This document shows positions 8,148 through 16,479 of a stretch of 35,429 nt of DNA, one piece after another. The position numbers and the translations under genes are program-made. Location: NCBI GenBank assembly GCA_036488875.1, contig DASXGW010000006.1, positions 1 through 35,429 of the forward strand. Reading direction: 5' to 3'. The stretch's first letter is position 1; every line of letters begins with the position of its first letter. The notes below the pieces were generated by a model. It made no database searches. It was given only the letters and a program-made list of their open reading frames with translations, and was not told where the DNA came from. This stretch comes from Candidatus Baltobacteraceae bacterium (GTDB taxonomy: Bacteria > Vulcanimicrobiota > Vulcanimicrobiia > Vulcanimicrobiales > Vulcanimicrobiaceae).

Positions 8148-9254
8148 GTGCCAGTGCGACAATTGCCGGCTCAGCCGAGCATAGAGCAACTCAAGACCCA
8201 GGCGAAAGATCTGTTGCGTGCGCAGCGCGCCGGTTCGCCTCAAGCCCTGCAACGCTTCAGAGAGTTTCATCCAAAGTTCCGTCGAGCAAACGATACGGAG
8301 ATTGCGCAGGCTTGGCTGAAGCTCAGCGACGCGCAATATGCCGTTGCGCGAGAATATGGATTCGCCTCCTGGCCCCGGTTGAAGGTCCGCGTGAGCGATC
8401 CGGCGCCTGTCGATCTTAGCCTTCCGCAGCATCTTCGGATTAAGGACGCCCCGTTTCGTCGCGCAGTCGATCTTCTCGACACGGGCGATGTTGAAGGCTT
8501 GCGCGCATACTTGCGCGCGAATCCGGAAATCGTTCGGCGCCGCATCTCGTTCGAGGGCGGCAACTACTTCCAAAATCCGACGCTCCTCGAATTCGTCGCA
8601 GAGAATCCGACCCGCCACGGGCACCTTCCGAAAAACATCGCCGAGGTCGCACGCGTCATTTTGGAAGCCGGCGGCAAAGAAGACCGCGAAAGCGTCGATT
8701 CGGCGCTGGATCTCGTTGCTTCCAGCAACGTCGCGCGGGAAAGCGGCGTGAAATCGGCGCTCCTCGACGTCTTGTGCGATTATGGGGCCAACCCCGGTAA
8801 CGCACACTATGTAGCGGCCCTCTTCGGCGAGTTCGACGCCGTTCGCAAGTTGGTGCAGCGCGGAACGAAGATCGATCTTCTCGTCGCTACCGAGCTCGGA
8901 TTGATCGATGAGGCGGCGCGACAACTCCCCATCGCCGACACCGAAACGCGCCACAAGGCGCTCGCAATGGCGGCGCAGCACGGTTACGTCGACATCGCTC
9001 GCCTGCTACTGGACGCCGGTGAAGACCCGAACCGGTTCGCGCCCGTCGGCGGTCACTCGCATTCGACCCCGCTGCATCAGGCAGCTTTAGCCGGTCATGA
9101 ACCTACGGTCCGCCTGCTGGTCGAACACGGCGCCGTGACGAGCGTTCGCGACATTTTGCACGACGCCACCCCGCTCGAATGGGCGCGATACGCCAAGCAA
9201 TCGAAAGTCGCCGAGTATCTCGAGACGGTGACGCCCGATGAACACGCTGATTGA
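8148..9254 (+). CDS. Ankyrin-repeat protein
   Basis: Protein of 368 residues, no signal peptide. The GTG start is supported by GAAAGGA eight bases upstream. Residues about 10-80 form a helical N-terminal region (SIEQLKTQAKDLLRAQRAGS, then AREYGFASWPRLK), a recurrent opening in bacterial ankyrin proteins that often ends in a similar SWP motif. The central part is diverged ankyrin. The clearest repeats are in the last 110 residues: KALAMAAQHGYVDIARLLLD, then STPLHQAALAGHEPTVRLL, then ATPLEWARYAKQSKVAEYL. Ankyrin repeats bind proteins, so a partner rather than an enzymatic reaction is expected; which one is unknown. It stands alone between other operons, with its own leader. Confidence 0.88.
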   Translation: MPVRQLPAQPSIEQLKTQAKDLLRAQRAGSPQALQRFREFHPKFRRANDTEIAQAWLKLSDAQYAVAREYGFASWPRLKVRVSDPAPVDLSLPQHLRIKDAPFRRAVDLLDTGDVEGLRAYLRANPEIVRRRISFEGGNYFQNPTLLEFVAENPTRHGHLPKNIAEVARVILEAGGKEDRESVDSALDLVASSNVARESGVKSALLDVLCDYGANPGNAHYVAALFGEFDAVRKLVQRGTKIDLLVATELGLIDEAARQLPIADTETRHKALAMAAQHGYVDIARLLLDAGEDPNRFAPVGGHSHSTPLHQAALAGHEPTVRLLVEHGAVTSVRDILHDATPLEWARYAKQSKVAEYLETVTPDEHAD

Positions 9255-9302
9255 CGCACCTGCTAGAACGGTTCGCGAGCGCCGACCGGCGAATGTGTCC
9301 TT

Positions 9303-11423
9303 ATGCGTCTTCTTCTTGCAACTTTCGCCGCTCTAACGCTTGCCGTCTTGGCGACCGTCCCCGCCCCGAGTGCGCCCGAAAATCCCTTGATGCAGCCGAG
9401 CACGTTACCCTTCGGCGCGCTGCCGTTCGATCGCATCGGCGACGGCGACTATCAACCGGCGATCGAAGCCGGGATGCAGCAGCAGCTAAAAGAGATCGAC
9501 GTCATCGCAAATAACGCCGCCCCGCCGACATTCGATAACACGCTGGTTGCGATGGAGAAGTCGGGGCGCCTGCTGCATCGGGCGATGGGTGCCTTCAGCG
9601 TTGAGGTCGCCACGAACAGCGATCCGGCGCTGCTGCACGTGCGGCAAACCATCGCGCCGGAGTTGGCGGCTCAGAGCGACGCGATCTATCTCAATCCGAA
9701 GCTTTTCGCGCGCGTGAAGGCAGTTTACGACAGTTTGGATCGGCTCAAGCTCGATCCGGAGTCGCGCCATCTCGTCGTAACCTACTACCGGCGCTTCACG
9801 CACGCGGGCGCGGGCCTCTCTTCAGCAAAACAGGCGCAATTGAAGCAGCTCGACCAGCAGCTGGCCACGCTGCAAGCCGGCTTCGAGCGCAAGCTGCTGG
9901 CGGCCACGGCCGCAAGCGCGCTGGTCGTCAAAAACAAGGACCAGCTCGTGGGCCTTGGCGACAGTGCGATCGCCGCCGCGGAGCAGGCGGCCAAAGCAAA
10001 AGGGGATCCCGGCGGTTACCTGATCGCGCTGCAAAACACGACGCAGCAGCCCGCGCTCACGCTGCTGCAGGATCGCGCCACGCGAAAACAGCTCTTTGAT
10101 AACTCGTGGACGCGCACCGAGCGCAACGACGACAACGATACCCGTTCGACGATCGTGCAAATGGCAAAACTGCGCATGCAGAAAGCACAGCTGCTCGGCT
10201 ATCCGGATTTCGCGGCGTATCAGCTAACGCAAGAAATGGCACAGACGCCGGCCGCCGTGGAGACGTTTCTGCGCGGTCTCATCGGACCCACGCGCGTGAA
10301 GGCCGGGCAAGAAGCCGCAGAGATTCAAGCGCAAATCGACCGCAGCGGCGAGCACTTTGCGCTGCAGCCCTACGACTGGGACTACTACGCGGAGCAGGTT
10401 CGCAAGGCGAAGTATAACGTCGACGATAACGAGATCCGGCCGTATTTCGAGCTCAACAACGTGCTGCAGAACGGCCTCTTCTATGCGGCGAATCAGCTCT
10501 ACGGCATCACGTTCAAAGAACGCCACGACATTCCGGTCTGGCAGCCCGACGTGCGGGTTTTCGAAGTCTACGACAAGAACGGCGCTCCGCTCGCCCTGAT
10601 GTACTTCGATTTCTTCAAGCGGGATAACAAACAGGGCGGGGCGTGGATGAGTTCCTTCACGGATTACTCCACGCTGCTAGGGACCAAACCCGTCGCCTAC
10701 AACGTCGAGAACATTCCAAAAGGGCCGCCGGGAGAGCCCACGCTGCTGACGATCGATAGCGTGAAGGGCATGTTTCACGAGTTCGGTCACGCGCTCAATG
10801 CGTTCTTCGCGGTCGAAAAATACCCGTCGCTTTCGGGCACCGCTCGACCGCGCGACTTCGTGGAGTTTCCCTCGCAGTTCAACGAACATTGGGCTCTCTA
10901 TCCATCAGTGCTCAAGCACTACGCGTTCAACTACAAAACGCACGAGCCGATGCCGCAAGAACTCATCGCCAAGATGGAGGAAGCTACAAAGTTCAACGAG
11001 GGCTATTCGATGGGCGAGAGCTTGGCAGCCGACGAGCTCGACATGGCCTGGCATTCGTTGCGGTCGGGCGCTCCGGCGGCGCCGGACGTCGATGCGTTTG
11101 AAACGCACGCACTCCAACTCTCCGGGACGGACTTCCCTAACGTTCCCCCGCGTTATCGTTCGACGTACTTCGCGCACATTTGGGCGAGCGGGTACGCTGC
11201 CGGCTACTACGCCTATATGTGGAGCGAGATGCTCGATGACGACGCCTATCAGTGGTTCGTCGACCACGGCGGTCTCACGCGCGCAAACGGCCAACGTTTT
11301 CGCGATATGATTCTCTCACGCGGCGACTCCGAGGACTACGGCCCGATGTTCCGCGCCTTTTACGGCAAGGATCCCGACGTCGGGCCGTTGTTGCAGTTTC
11401 GAGGGCTCGCGACGGGCAACTAG
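9303..11423 (+). CDS. Exported M3-family metallopeptidase (Dcp/oligopeptidase A-like)
   Basis: Protein of 706 residues, full length for the family. Residues 1-25 form a signal peptide, so a periplasmic peptidyl-dipeptidase or oligopeptidase role is likely. The zinc site is complete: HEFGH at 492-496 and the third ligand Glu at about 521 in DFVEFPSQFNEHW. The C-terminal YAAGYYAYMWSEMLDDDAY segment and the final RGDSEDYGPMFRAFYG are typical of M3 peptidases, the former contributing substrate-binding tyrosines. Known members cut short peptides of up to about 20 residues. The gene ends 12 bases before the membrane sensor gene and may be co-transcribed with it. The ribosome binding site is weak, which makes the start less certain than the rest. 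Confidence 0.94.
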   Translation: MRLLLATFAALTLAVLATVPAPSAPENPLMQPSTLPFGALPFDRIGDGDYQPAIEAGMQQQLKEIDVIANNAAPPTFDNTLVAMEKSGRLLHRAMGAFSVEVATNSDPALLHVRQTIAPELAAQSDAIYLNPKLFARVKAVYDSLDRLKLDPESRHLVVTYYRRFTHAGAGLSSAKQAQLKQLDQQLATLQAGFERKLLAATAASALVVKNKDQLVGLGDSAIAAAEQAAKAKGDPGGYLIALQNTTQQPALTLLQDRATRKQLFDNSWTRTERNDDNDTRSTIVQMAKLRMQKAQLLGYPDFAAYQLTQEMAQTPAAVETFLRGLIGPTRVKAGQEAAEIQAQIDRSGEHFALQPYDWDYYAEQVRKAKYNVDDNEIRPYFELNNVLQNGLFYAANQLYGITFKERHDIPVWQPDVRVFEVYDKNGAPLALMYFDFFKRDNKQGGAWMSSFTDYSTLLGTKPVAYNVENIPKGPPGEPTLLTIDSVKGMFHEFGHALNAFFAVEKYPSLSGTARPRDFVEFPSQFNEHWALYPSVLKHYAFNYKTHEPMPQELIAKMEEATKFNEGYSMGESLAADELDMAWHSLRSGAPAAPDVDAFETHALQLSGTDFPNVPPRYRSTYFAHIWASGYAAGYYAYMWSEMLDDDAYQWFVDHGGLTRANGQRFRDMILSRGDSEDYGPMFRAFYGKDPDVGPLLQFRGLATGN

Positions 11424-11435
11424 AATCAGCATCCA

Positions 11436-13139
11436 ATGAATGCGTCGCGGTCCCGAGTGATCGTTCGAACCATCTTCGTTGTCGCGTTTACCCTCTTGGG
11501 GACGGTGATCGAGGGCTCCGATCTCACGCTTCCCTGGCATCCGTACGGGTCGTTCGGGTTTCTCATGAATGGGCGGTCGGATGTAGTCGTGGTCTCTTCG
11601 GGCGCGGCGCGAGGCCTCCGCGTCGGCGATACCGTCGACGTCCTTCGCATGACGCCGGCAGATCGCTATGCCCTCGGGCGCGACGGCCTGCGCGTGGTAG
11701 AACCCGGGCGCGTGCTAGAAGTGCCGCTCACGTCCGGACGCGTCGTTACGCTCACGGCGCAAACACGCTTGCGCACTACCGCCGACAACGTCAGCAACGT
11801 TATCGAAGTGCTCGCAATGCTTTCTTACCTGATCCTCGCGGCAGTACTCGTCTTAATTCGCCCAATGCCGGCCACCTGGGCGTTCTACGCTTTCTCGTAC
11901 ACGTTCTGCACCTTCGCGGCGACCCCCAACACGTGGCCGTTCGCGATCGCCGTCCCCGCCTTTGCGCTTTTTACACTAGCAGGCGCGCTCTCACCGGGTG
12001 CGTTTGTTTCGTTCGCGCTGCGCTTTCCCGATGCAAACCCGCGCGGCGCGGGGGCGCTCCTCGAACGGGCGGCGCTCGTCATCGTCACACCCTTCCTCGC
12101 CGGGGTCGGCCTCTTCGACATCTTTAGCTACATATTTGCGGGCTTTGCCTCGCCGCCATGGCTCAGCACTACTGCGAACGTTCTGCGCGTTTCGGGGTAC
12201 GCGGCCGGCGTTGCGGCGTTGATCGTACGGTATTTCTCCGCGCCCGCCGACGAGCGTAATCGGCTGCGCTGGGTCGCGTGCGCGTTTGCCGTCGCATTCT
12301 TGCCGTTCCTCGCACTGAGGTTCGCCTGGACTCAAGAACTCCTGACCCCCGATCCAATTACGATCAATCTTTGTCAAGCGTGCGCCGTTTTCGCTCCGAT
12401 CGCACTCGCCTATACCGTTCTCAAGCATCGGCTGTTCGATATTCGGCTCGTGGTGAGCCGGGCGCTCATGTACACTGCCATGACGTCGTTCATCGTGGGC
12501 GTCTTGGCGCTCGTCGATTGGGCGTTTAGCAAGTGGCTCGAGCAATCGCGCTTTGCGACGATCGTGGAACTGGCGTTAACGCTGTTCCTTGGCGCCATGA
12601 TGACGACGTTGCACCGTCGCATCGAACAACTGCTCAATCGCGTCGTTTTTCGCTCCCAAGTACTGGCGGCGGCGGCTATACGGCGCTTCGCTCAAGAGAC
12701 GGACCTCATCGCCGACCCGCAGCGCCTGCTGTCGCAAACGCACGATGCACTCCGGCCTCGGTTGGAAGCGGATTACGTTGCGCTCTATACCGAGGATGGA
12801 GCGTCCTACGCGCTGAGCACGCCGCGAGACCCTGCCCTGCCGACAATCCTACCGGCAGACGATTTCGCGGTGTTGCGCGTTCGCCGGTGGAGCGAGCCGT
12901 TTGAATGTGACGAGCCGTCGCATCCCCTTCGTGGCGCGCTTTTCGTGCCGATGGTCGCACGAACGCGACTTGTCGGCTTCATTGTTTGCGGCCCGAAACG
13001 CGATCGCACGCACTATCTCCCCGAAGAAGTCGAAACCCTTACGATGCTGTCCCATCGAGTCGCCTCTTCGTACCTCTGGCTGACGGTCGTCTCGACGGCA
13101 CCGCTGCTCTCATCGCCGCCGTTCGAGTCGCCGGCGTAG
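11436..13139 (+). CDS. Membrane sensor with PDZ-like and GAF-like regions, no output kinase
   Basis: Protein of 567 residues. One N-terminal helix (about 10-28) is followed by an outside segment with a PDZ-like SSGAARGLRVGDTVDVL. A block of about seven or eight membrane helices spans 125-390. It contains the juxtamembrane motif KHRLFDIRLVVSRALMYTAM, characteristic of the membrane part of ComP-like and related histidine kinases. A soluble region at about 410-550 (DYVALYTEDGASYALS, then GALFVPMVARTRLVGFIVCG) looks like a GAF domain. The protein then ends: no HisKA, HATPase, GGDEF or phosphatase domain is present. It may pass its signal to a separate kinase or be a degenerate sensor. It ends five bases from the convergent gene on the minus strand. 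Confidence 0.8.
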   Translation: MNASRSRVIVRTIFVVAFTLLGTVIEGSDLTLPWHPYGSFGFLMNGRSDVVVVSSGAARGLRVGDTVDVLRMTPADRYALGRDGLRVVEPGRVLEVPLTSGRVVTLTAQTRLRTTADNVSNVIEVLAMLSYLILAAVLVLIRPMPATWAFYAFSYTFCTFAATPNTWPFAIAVPAFALFTLAGALSPGAFVSFALRFPDANPRGAGALLERAALVIVTPFLAGVGLFDIFSYIFAGFASPPWLSTTANVLRVSGYAAGVAALIVRYFSAPADERNRLRWVACAFAVAFLPFLALRFAWTQELLTPDPITINLCQACAVFAPIALAYTVLKHRLFDIRLVVSRALMYTAMTSFIVGVLALVDWAFSKWLEQSRFATIVELALTLFLGAMMTTLHRRIEQLLNRVVFRSQVLAAAAIRRFAQETDLIADPQRLLSQTHDALRPRLEADYVALYTEDGASYALSTPRDPALPTILPADDFAVLRVRRWSEPFECDEPSHPLRGALFVPMVARTRLVGFIVCGPKRDRTHYLPEEVETLTMLSHRVASSYLWLTVVSTAPLLSSPPFESPA

Positions 13140-13144
13140 CTGCA

Positions 13145-13705
13145 CTACCGCGATACGGCGTCCCGCGCCTCGGCCTGCCAGGCCTCGAGGGCGAGATCCA
13201 ACCCAATACGCGTGCGAAACGCGGCGTCGAAACGGCGTGGATTAAACGGCAGTTTGTTGACGCCGGTGAAAACCAAGTATTCGAAATCGGCCCACCGCGG
13301 ATTACTGGGATGGCGTTGTCGCCACGCATAGGCAAGGGGCCCGAGCTTCTTCCACACGTGCGGTGCAGTCATGGTGATTGGTGCGAACAAATCAGGATCG
13401 GCGATGCCACGGTTTATCAGCCGCGCTACCGCCTGATAAAACCCGCCGTACATCACCAAGCGGTGATCTAAGCCTTCGCTTAGCGCCTTTTCCAGTTGCG
13501 CCGGATCGTTAAAGTCGCAGCTTTCGAGATACTCGCGCGCCGACACCAGCTCCGGCGAGTTTAGGCGCCCCATCAGATCGACGTAGGTTTCGATCTGATA
13601 CGTCAGGCGCAGGTGCTTGAGTTGCATGATCGCCGCTACGGAACCGATCAGTACAACAAACGTACCGGCCAGCGCGGAAAGCGCGCCGATTTCATCCCAT
13701 CCCAT
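13145..13705 (-). CDS. Small membrane-anchored protein of unknown function (DUF4760-like)
   Basis: Protein of 186 residues. A single N-terminal membrane helix (about 7-27, ALSALAGTFVVLIGSVAAIM) is followed by QLKHLRLTYQIETYVDLMGRLNSPE and a helical soluble domain with no enzymatic motif. The opening helix plus a conserved charged amphipathic stretch resembles DUF4760-type proteins; this is a pattern judgement. It probably faces the cytoplasm. It is separated by 76 bases from the DJ-1/PfpI gene upstream on the same strand and converges on the sensor gene. Confidence 0.65.
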   Translation of the reverse strand: MGWDEIGALSALAGTFVVLIGSVAAIMQLKHLRLTYQIETYVDLMGRLNSPELVSAREYLESCDFNDPAQLEKALSEGLDHRLVMYGGFYQAVARLINRGIADPDLFAPITMTAPHVWKKLGPLAYAWRQRHPSNPRWADFEYLVFTGVNKLPFNPRRFDAAFRTRIGLDLALEAWQAEARDAVSR

Positions 13706-13781
13706 GGCATACGGTATTTATCGAGAGCGCTCCAGGTGCCTGTCCCAGGCCGGACACGCCACCGGTTCTCCGTTAAAAGCA

Positions 13782-14531
13782 TTAAGACAACGCGTTCGCT
13801 TGGGAGATGAAATCGGCGAGGATCTCGCGCACTTCTGCAACGACGGCGCTCGGTGCGGTAAGCGGCGATCCGGCGTCAAACGGGGGCTGCGGATTGTACT
13901 CAAACATGAGCTGCACCGTTTGCGCGTAGAATCGATCGCGCATTTCGGCGATCATCGCCAGCCCGAAGTCGAGTCCCGCCGTGACTCCTCCGCCCGTAAT
14001 GCGGTTCCGATCGCTGACGACGCGCTTGCGCACGCTCCTGGCGCCGAAGTGTTCCAGTACGTCCAACACAGACCAATGCGTCGTGGCGCGATAACCCCTG
14101 AGTAGCCCGGCGGCGCCCAGGAGCATCGAGCCCGTGCACACCGACGTTACGTACGAAGCCCGTGCGCCGCGATCGGCGATGAAGGCGACCGTTTCCTCAT
14201 CCCTCATCGCGTCGAGCGTTCCGATTCCACCCGGAACGAACAGCACGGTGAGATCCTTCGGGCACTCGGAAAGCGTCAGCGTCGGAAAGAATCGTAAACC
14301 CGAATCGCTGACGACCGGATCTCGCGTTTTCGCAACAACGTGTACCTTGGCTCCTCGCAAGAACGTAAACGCCGCGTGCGGAGCGACGAAGTCGAGCGCC
14401 TGCATATTGTCGTATACGAGCATCGCGATCGTATCGGGCCGGCTCCGCAGTAAAGGTGTTTTTGCGAGAGCCTCCCGCGTGAGCCAAGGGGCGGAGAGTG
14501 CGAGCAGCGCGGCAGCGCGGCGGTTCAACAT
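13782..14531 (-). CDS. Exported DJ-1/PfpI family protein (isonitrile hydratase-like)
   Basis: Protein of 249 residues from the ATG at 14531, where a signal begins: NRR followed by a hydrophobic run, ending near ALA at 23, so twin-arginine export is possible. A longer in-frame reading upstream lacks any family feature. The class I glutamine-amidotransferase fold is shown by AMLVYDNMQALDFVAP, LFVPGGIGTLDAM and the nucleophile elbow SVCTGSMLLGAAGLL, with cysteine at 132. This subgroup, close to isonitrile hydratase and to the sensor part of GlxA-like AraC regulators, also has TTHWSVLDVL; no DNA-binding domain is present here. Export is unusual for the family. It lies eight bases after the upstream gene and is likely coupled to it. 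Confidence 0.85.
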   Translation of the reverse strand: MLNRRAAALLALSAPWLTREALAKTPLLRSRPDTIAMLVYDNMQALDFVAPHAAFTFLRGAKVHVVAKTRDPVVSDSGLRFFPTLTLSECPKDLTVLFVPGGIGTLDAMRDEETVAFIADRGARASYVTSVCTGSMLLGAAGLLRGYRATTHWSVLDVLEHFGARSVRKRVVSDRNRITGGGVTAGLDFGLAMIAEMRDRFYAQTVQLMFEYNPQPPFDAGSPLTAPSAVVAEVREILADFISQANALS

Positions 14532-14539
14532 CGTTGCCG

Positions 14540-15238
14540 TTACCTGGGACCGGGCGAACCGTCGGACCAGTGGGGAACCGGAATAGTGATCGTCACCGGC
14601 TCGTACGCGCGAAACCAGTTCGGATCCGGGGGCTGGAGAATCGGCGAGTCCCTGAAAGTCGCGCCCCACGTTGCCACCTGATCTTTTGCAACGAACGGCA
14701 TGACGTGCGGACGCCACGGTCCGTGGGCGTGGAGTAAGTAGCCCTCCTTCGATAGCATCAGCGCTAGCGAGCCCGGGGCCGGATCGGTGAATTCGTGATT
14801 GGCATAGGCGGCTTTCGCCTTCGCTGCCATCTGCTCGAGGGTATTACCCGCGAGCGCCCATTGCGTACGCGCGTTGTATTGCGGGAGCACGCTTCTCACG
14901 GCCGGTGGATTGAGGCAACCCGGTCCGCGACCGTGCCAGTTCCAGAACTCATCGTCGTTGAAACCCGCGGTCCACGAGCGCCCGACTAAGCAGACCCATC
15001 CGTTCGTGCCTTTCGAAGCGACAACGTAGCCGTGCCTCGTCATGACGAGTATTTCGGCACGATCGGAGATCGACGACGGCCCTGCCGTGCGAGCCAGGGC
15101 GATTTCGGCCGCGCTAGGCATGAGGTACTTCTCGACCGGCGCCATCGTCGGATACGGGTTTGCCTGGGGCGCCTGAGCGTACGCAGCGGCGCAAGAGGCG
15201 AGGAGCGGAATAAGCGCGAGACACGCGACGTTTTTCAC
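14540..15238 (-). CDS. Exported protein of unknown function
   Basis: Protein of 232 residues. The GTG at 15238 is chosen because GGGAGG lies six bases upstream and the first 21 residues then form a signal peptide (KNVACLALIPLLASCAAAYA). The LASC sequence could be a lipobox, so a lipoprotein is an alternative to signal peptidase I cleavage after AYA. The ATG at 15283 in the same frame is less likely. The mature domain has AEIALARTAGPSSISDRAEI, TRHGYVVASKGTNGWVCLV and WNWHGRGPGCLNPPAV, with two cysteines and many tryptophans. I do not recognise the family and see no catalytic signature. It forms an operon with the DJ-1/PfpI gene eight bases downstream. Confidence 0.75.
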   Translation of the reverse strand: MKNVACLALIPLLASCAAAYAQAPQANPYPTMAPVEKYLMPSAAEIALARTAGPSSISDRAEILVMTRHGYVVASKGTNGWVCLVGRSWTAGFNDDEFWNWHGRGPGCLNPPAVRSVLPQYNARTQWALAGNTLEQMAAKAKAAYANHEFTDPAPGSLALMLSKEGYLLHAHGPWRPHVMPFVAKDQVATWGATFRDSPILQPPDPNWFRAYEPVTITIPVPHWSDGSPGPR

Positions 15239-15259
15239 GGAAGGCCTCCCAAACTTAAA

Positions 15260-15280
15260 ACAGTTTTCAAAGCGGTTCTC
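15260..15280. promoter_or_regulatory. CRGTT-type tandem half-sites in a divergent promoter region
   Basis: ACAGTTTTC (15260-15268) is followed by GCGGTTCTC (15272-15280), two similar 9-mers starting 12 bases apart, between the divergent exported-protein and LytS genes. Known LytTR-domain regulators bind 9-bp repeats with an ACAGTT-like core, usually about 21 bases apart, so this spacing is non-standard. A close relative of the first site, GCGGTTTTCAAAG, occurs at 31840-31852. Confidence 0.3.
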
Positions 15281-15313
15281 CATAGCCGGCGCAAAGGGCG
15301 CATATATAGTGAA

Positions 15314-15344
15314 GTGTCGCATTCCCAACCTCACGAAGCGACAC
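15314..15344. promoter_or_regulatory. Inverted repeat, possible operator upstream of the LytS gene
   Basis: GTGTCGC (15314-15320) and GCGACAC (15338-15344) form a perfect 7-bp inverted repeat with centres 24 bases apart, about 75 bases before the sensor kinase start. The spacing fits a dimeric regulator binding one DNA face over two turns. There is no further evidence. Confidence 0.3.
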
Positions 15345-15420
15345 CGCTCCCTGCACGGTTCGGGCGCCTCACGGCATCGTACGATGAATTTTGTCGGCCA
15401 AGCAGTAGAGTACACTTCAA

Positions 15421-16479
15421 ATGACGGGTACAGGCGTCCGCTCCCAATCACGCTCCTGGCTGTGGATTCCGTTAGCGTGGCTAGCGCTTGCGGTGATCGA
15501 CGCGAGTCAAACGGTCGTCGCCATGCACTCGATGGGCATGCATCACCATTGGGCGCTGCTGTTCTTCGTTTGGGTGGCAGGATGGCTGCCGTGGATTCCA
15601 GCGACGGCATTGATCTTGGCGATCGATCGCCGCTACCCGTTCCGCAATGCCCAGTGGGCTGCTCCGTTGGCGCTACACGTGAGCGCCGGGATTTTCATCG
15701 CGTTGACGCTCATGGCATGGCAACTGCTCCTCAACGTTGCCTTCAATCCAACGGAGCAGGTTCCACCGTCGGCCTTTCTTTCTCAGTGGACCAGCCTGCT
15801 GTGCCTGAGCCTTCTTTCGGCACCCGCCCTCTATACAATGGTGCTCGTGGCAAAGAATGCACTCCGCGCCCGCGAGCTGAGTCAACGCCTTGCCGCCGCG
15901 CAGTTAGGCGCGCTGCGTCATCAGATCGAGCCGCATTTTCTGTTTAACGCACTCAACGGGATCGCCGGACTCATTCGCGACGACCGCGAGGACGAAGCCA
16001 TCGCAATGATTGTTGCCCTTAGCGACTTTCTGCGACGGACGCTCAAAGGTTCTCAACTGCAAGAGGTGCCGTTGCGTGAAGAGGTCGAGTTTACGCGGCA
16101 GTATCTGGCCGTACAAAAGATGCGCTTTGCCGACCGATTGGGCGTCGATATCGACGTTCCAAGCGATCTCGAAAGTGCGCCGGTTCCCTATCTCATCTTA
16201 CAGCCGCTCGTAGAGAACGCCGTGGTGCACGGGATCGCAAAGCGCACCCAGGCCGGCCTGGTTCGCATCGTCGCAGCGCGGCAAAGCGGCACGTTGATCT
16301 TACGCGTCGCCAACGACGGCCCGGCTTTATCCGTGGACTCAAATGGCGGCGGCGGAATTGGCATCTCTAACGTGCGCGACCGATTGCTGCACCTCTACGG
16401 CGAGCGATCGACCCTCGATTTGCGCGATAACGGCTCCGGCGTCGAAGCGTCGATCTCCATTCCGTTGCGCGTTCGGTGA
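15421..16479 (+). CDS. LytS-type membrane sensor histidine kinase
   Basis: Protein of 352 residues. Four predicted membrane helices (about 13-30, 44-68, 80-104, 122-145) precede a short coiled region and a His_kinase domain of the LytS/YehU class. Phosphorylated histidine is 172 in QIEPHFLFNALNGI. The ATP-binding N box is LVENAVVHG (Asn 266) and the G box is GGGGIGISNVRDRL. There is no extracellular domain of any size, so the signal is probably sensed within the membrane. The stop overlaps the response regulator start by four bases (GTGA), so the two are stoichiometrically coupled. Start at ATG 15421; no strong ribosome binding site is visible. Confidence 0.94.
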   Translation: MTGTGVRSQSRSWLWIPLAWLALAVIDASQTVVAMHSMGMHHHWALLFFVWVAGWLPWIPATALILAIDRRYPFRNAQWAAPLALHVSAGIFIALTLMAWQLLLNVAFNPTEQVPPSAFLSQWTSLLCLSLLSAPALYTMVLVAKNALRARELSQRLAAAQLGALRHQIEPHFLFNALNGIAGLIRDDREDEAIAMIVALSDFLRRTLKGSQLQEVPLREEVEFTRQYLAVQKMRFADRLGVDIDVPSDLESAPVPYLILQPLVENAVVHGIAKRTQAGLVRIVAARQSGTLILRVANDGPALSVDSNGGGGIGISNVRDRLLHLYGERSTLDLRDNGSGVEASISIPLRVR

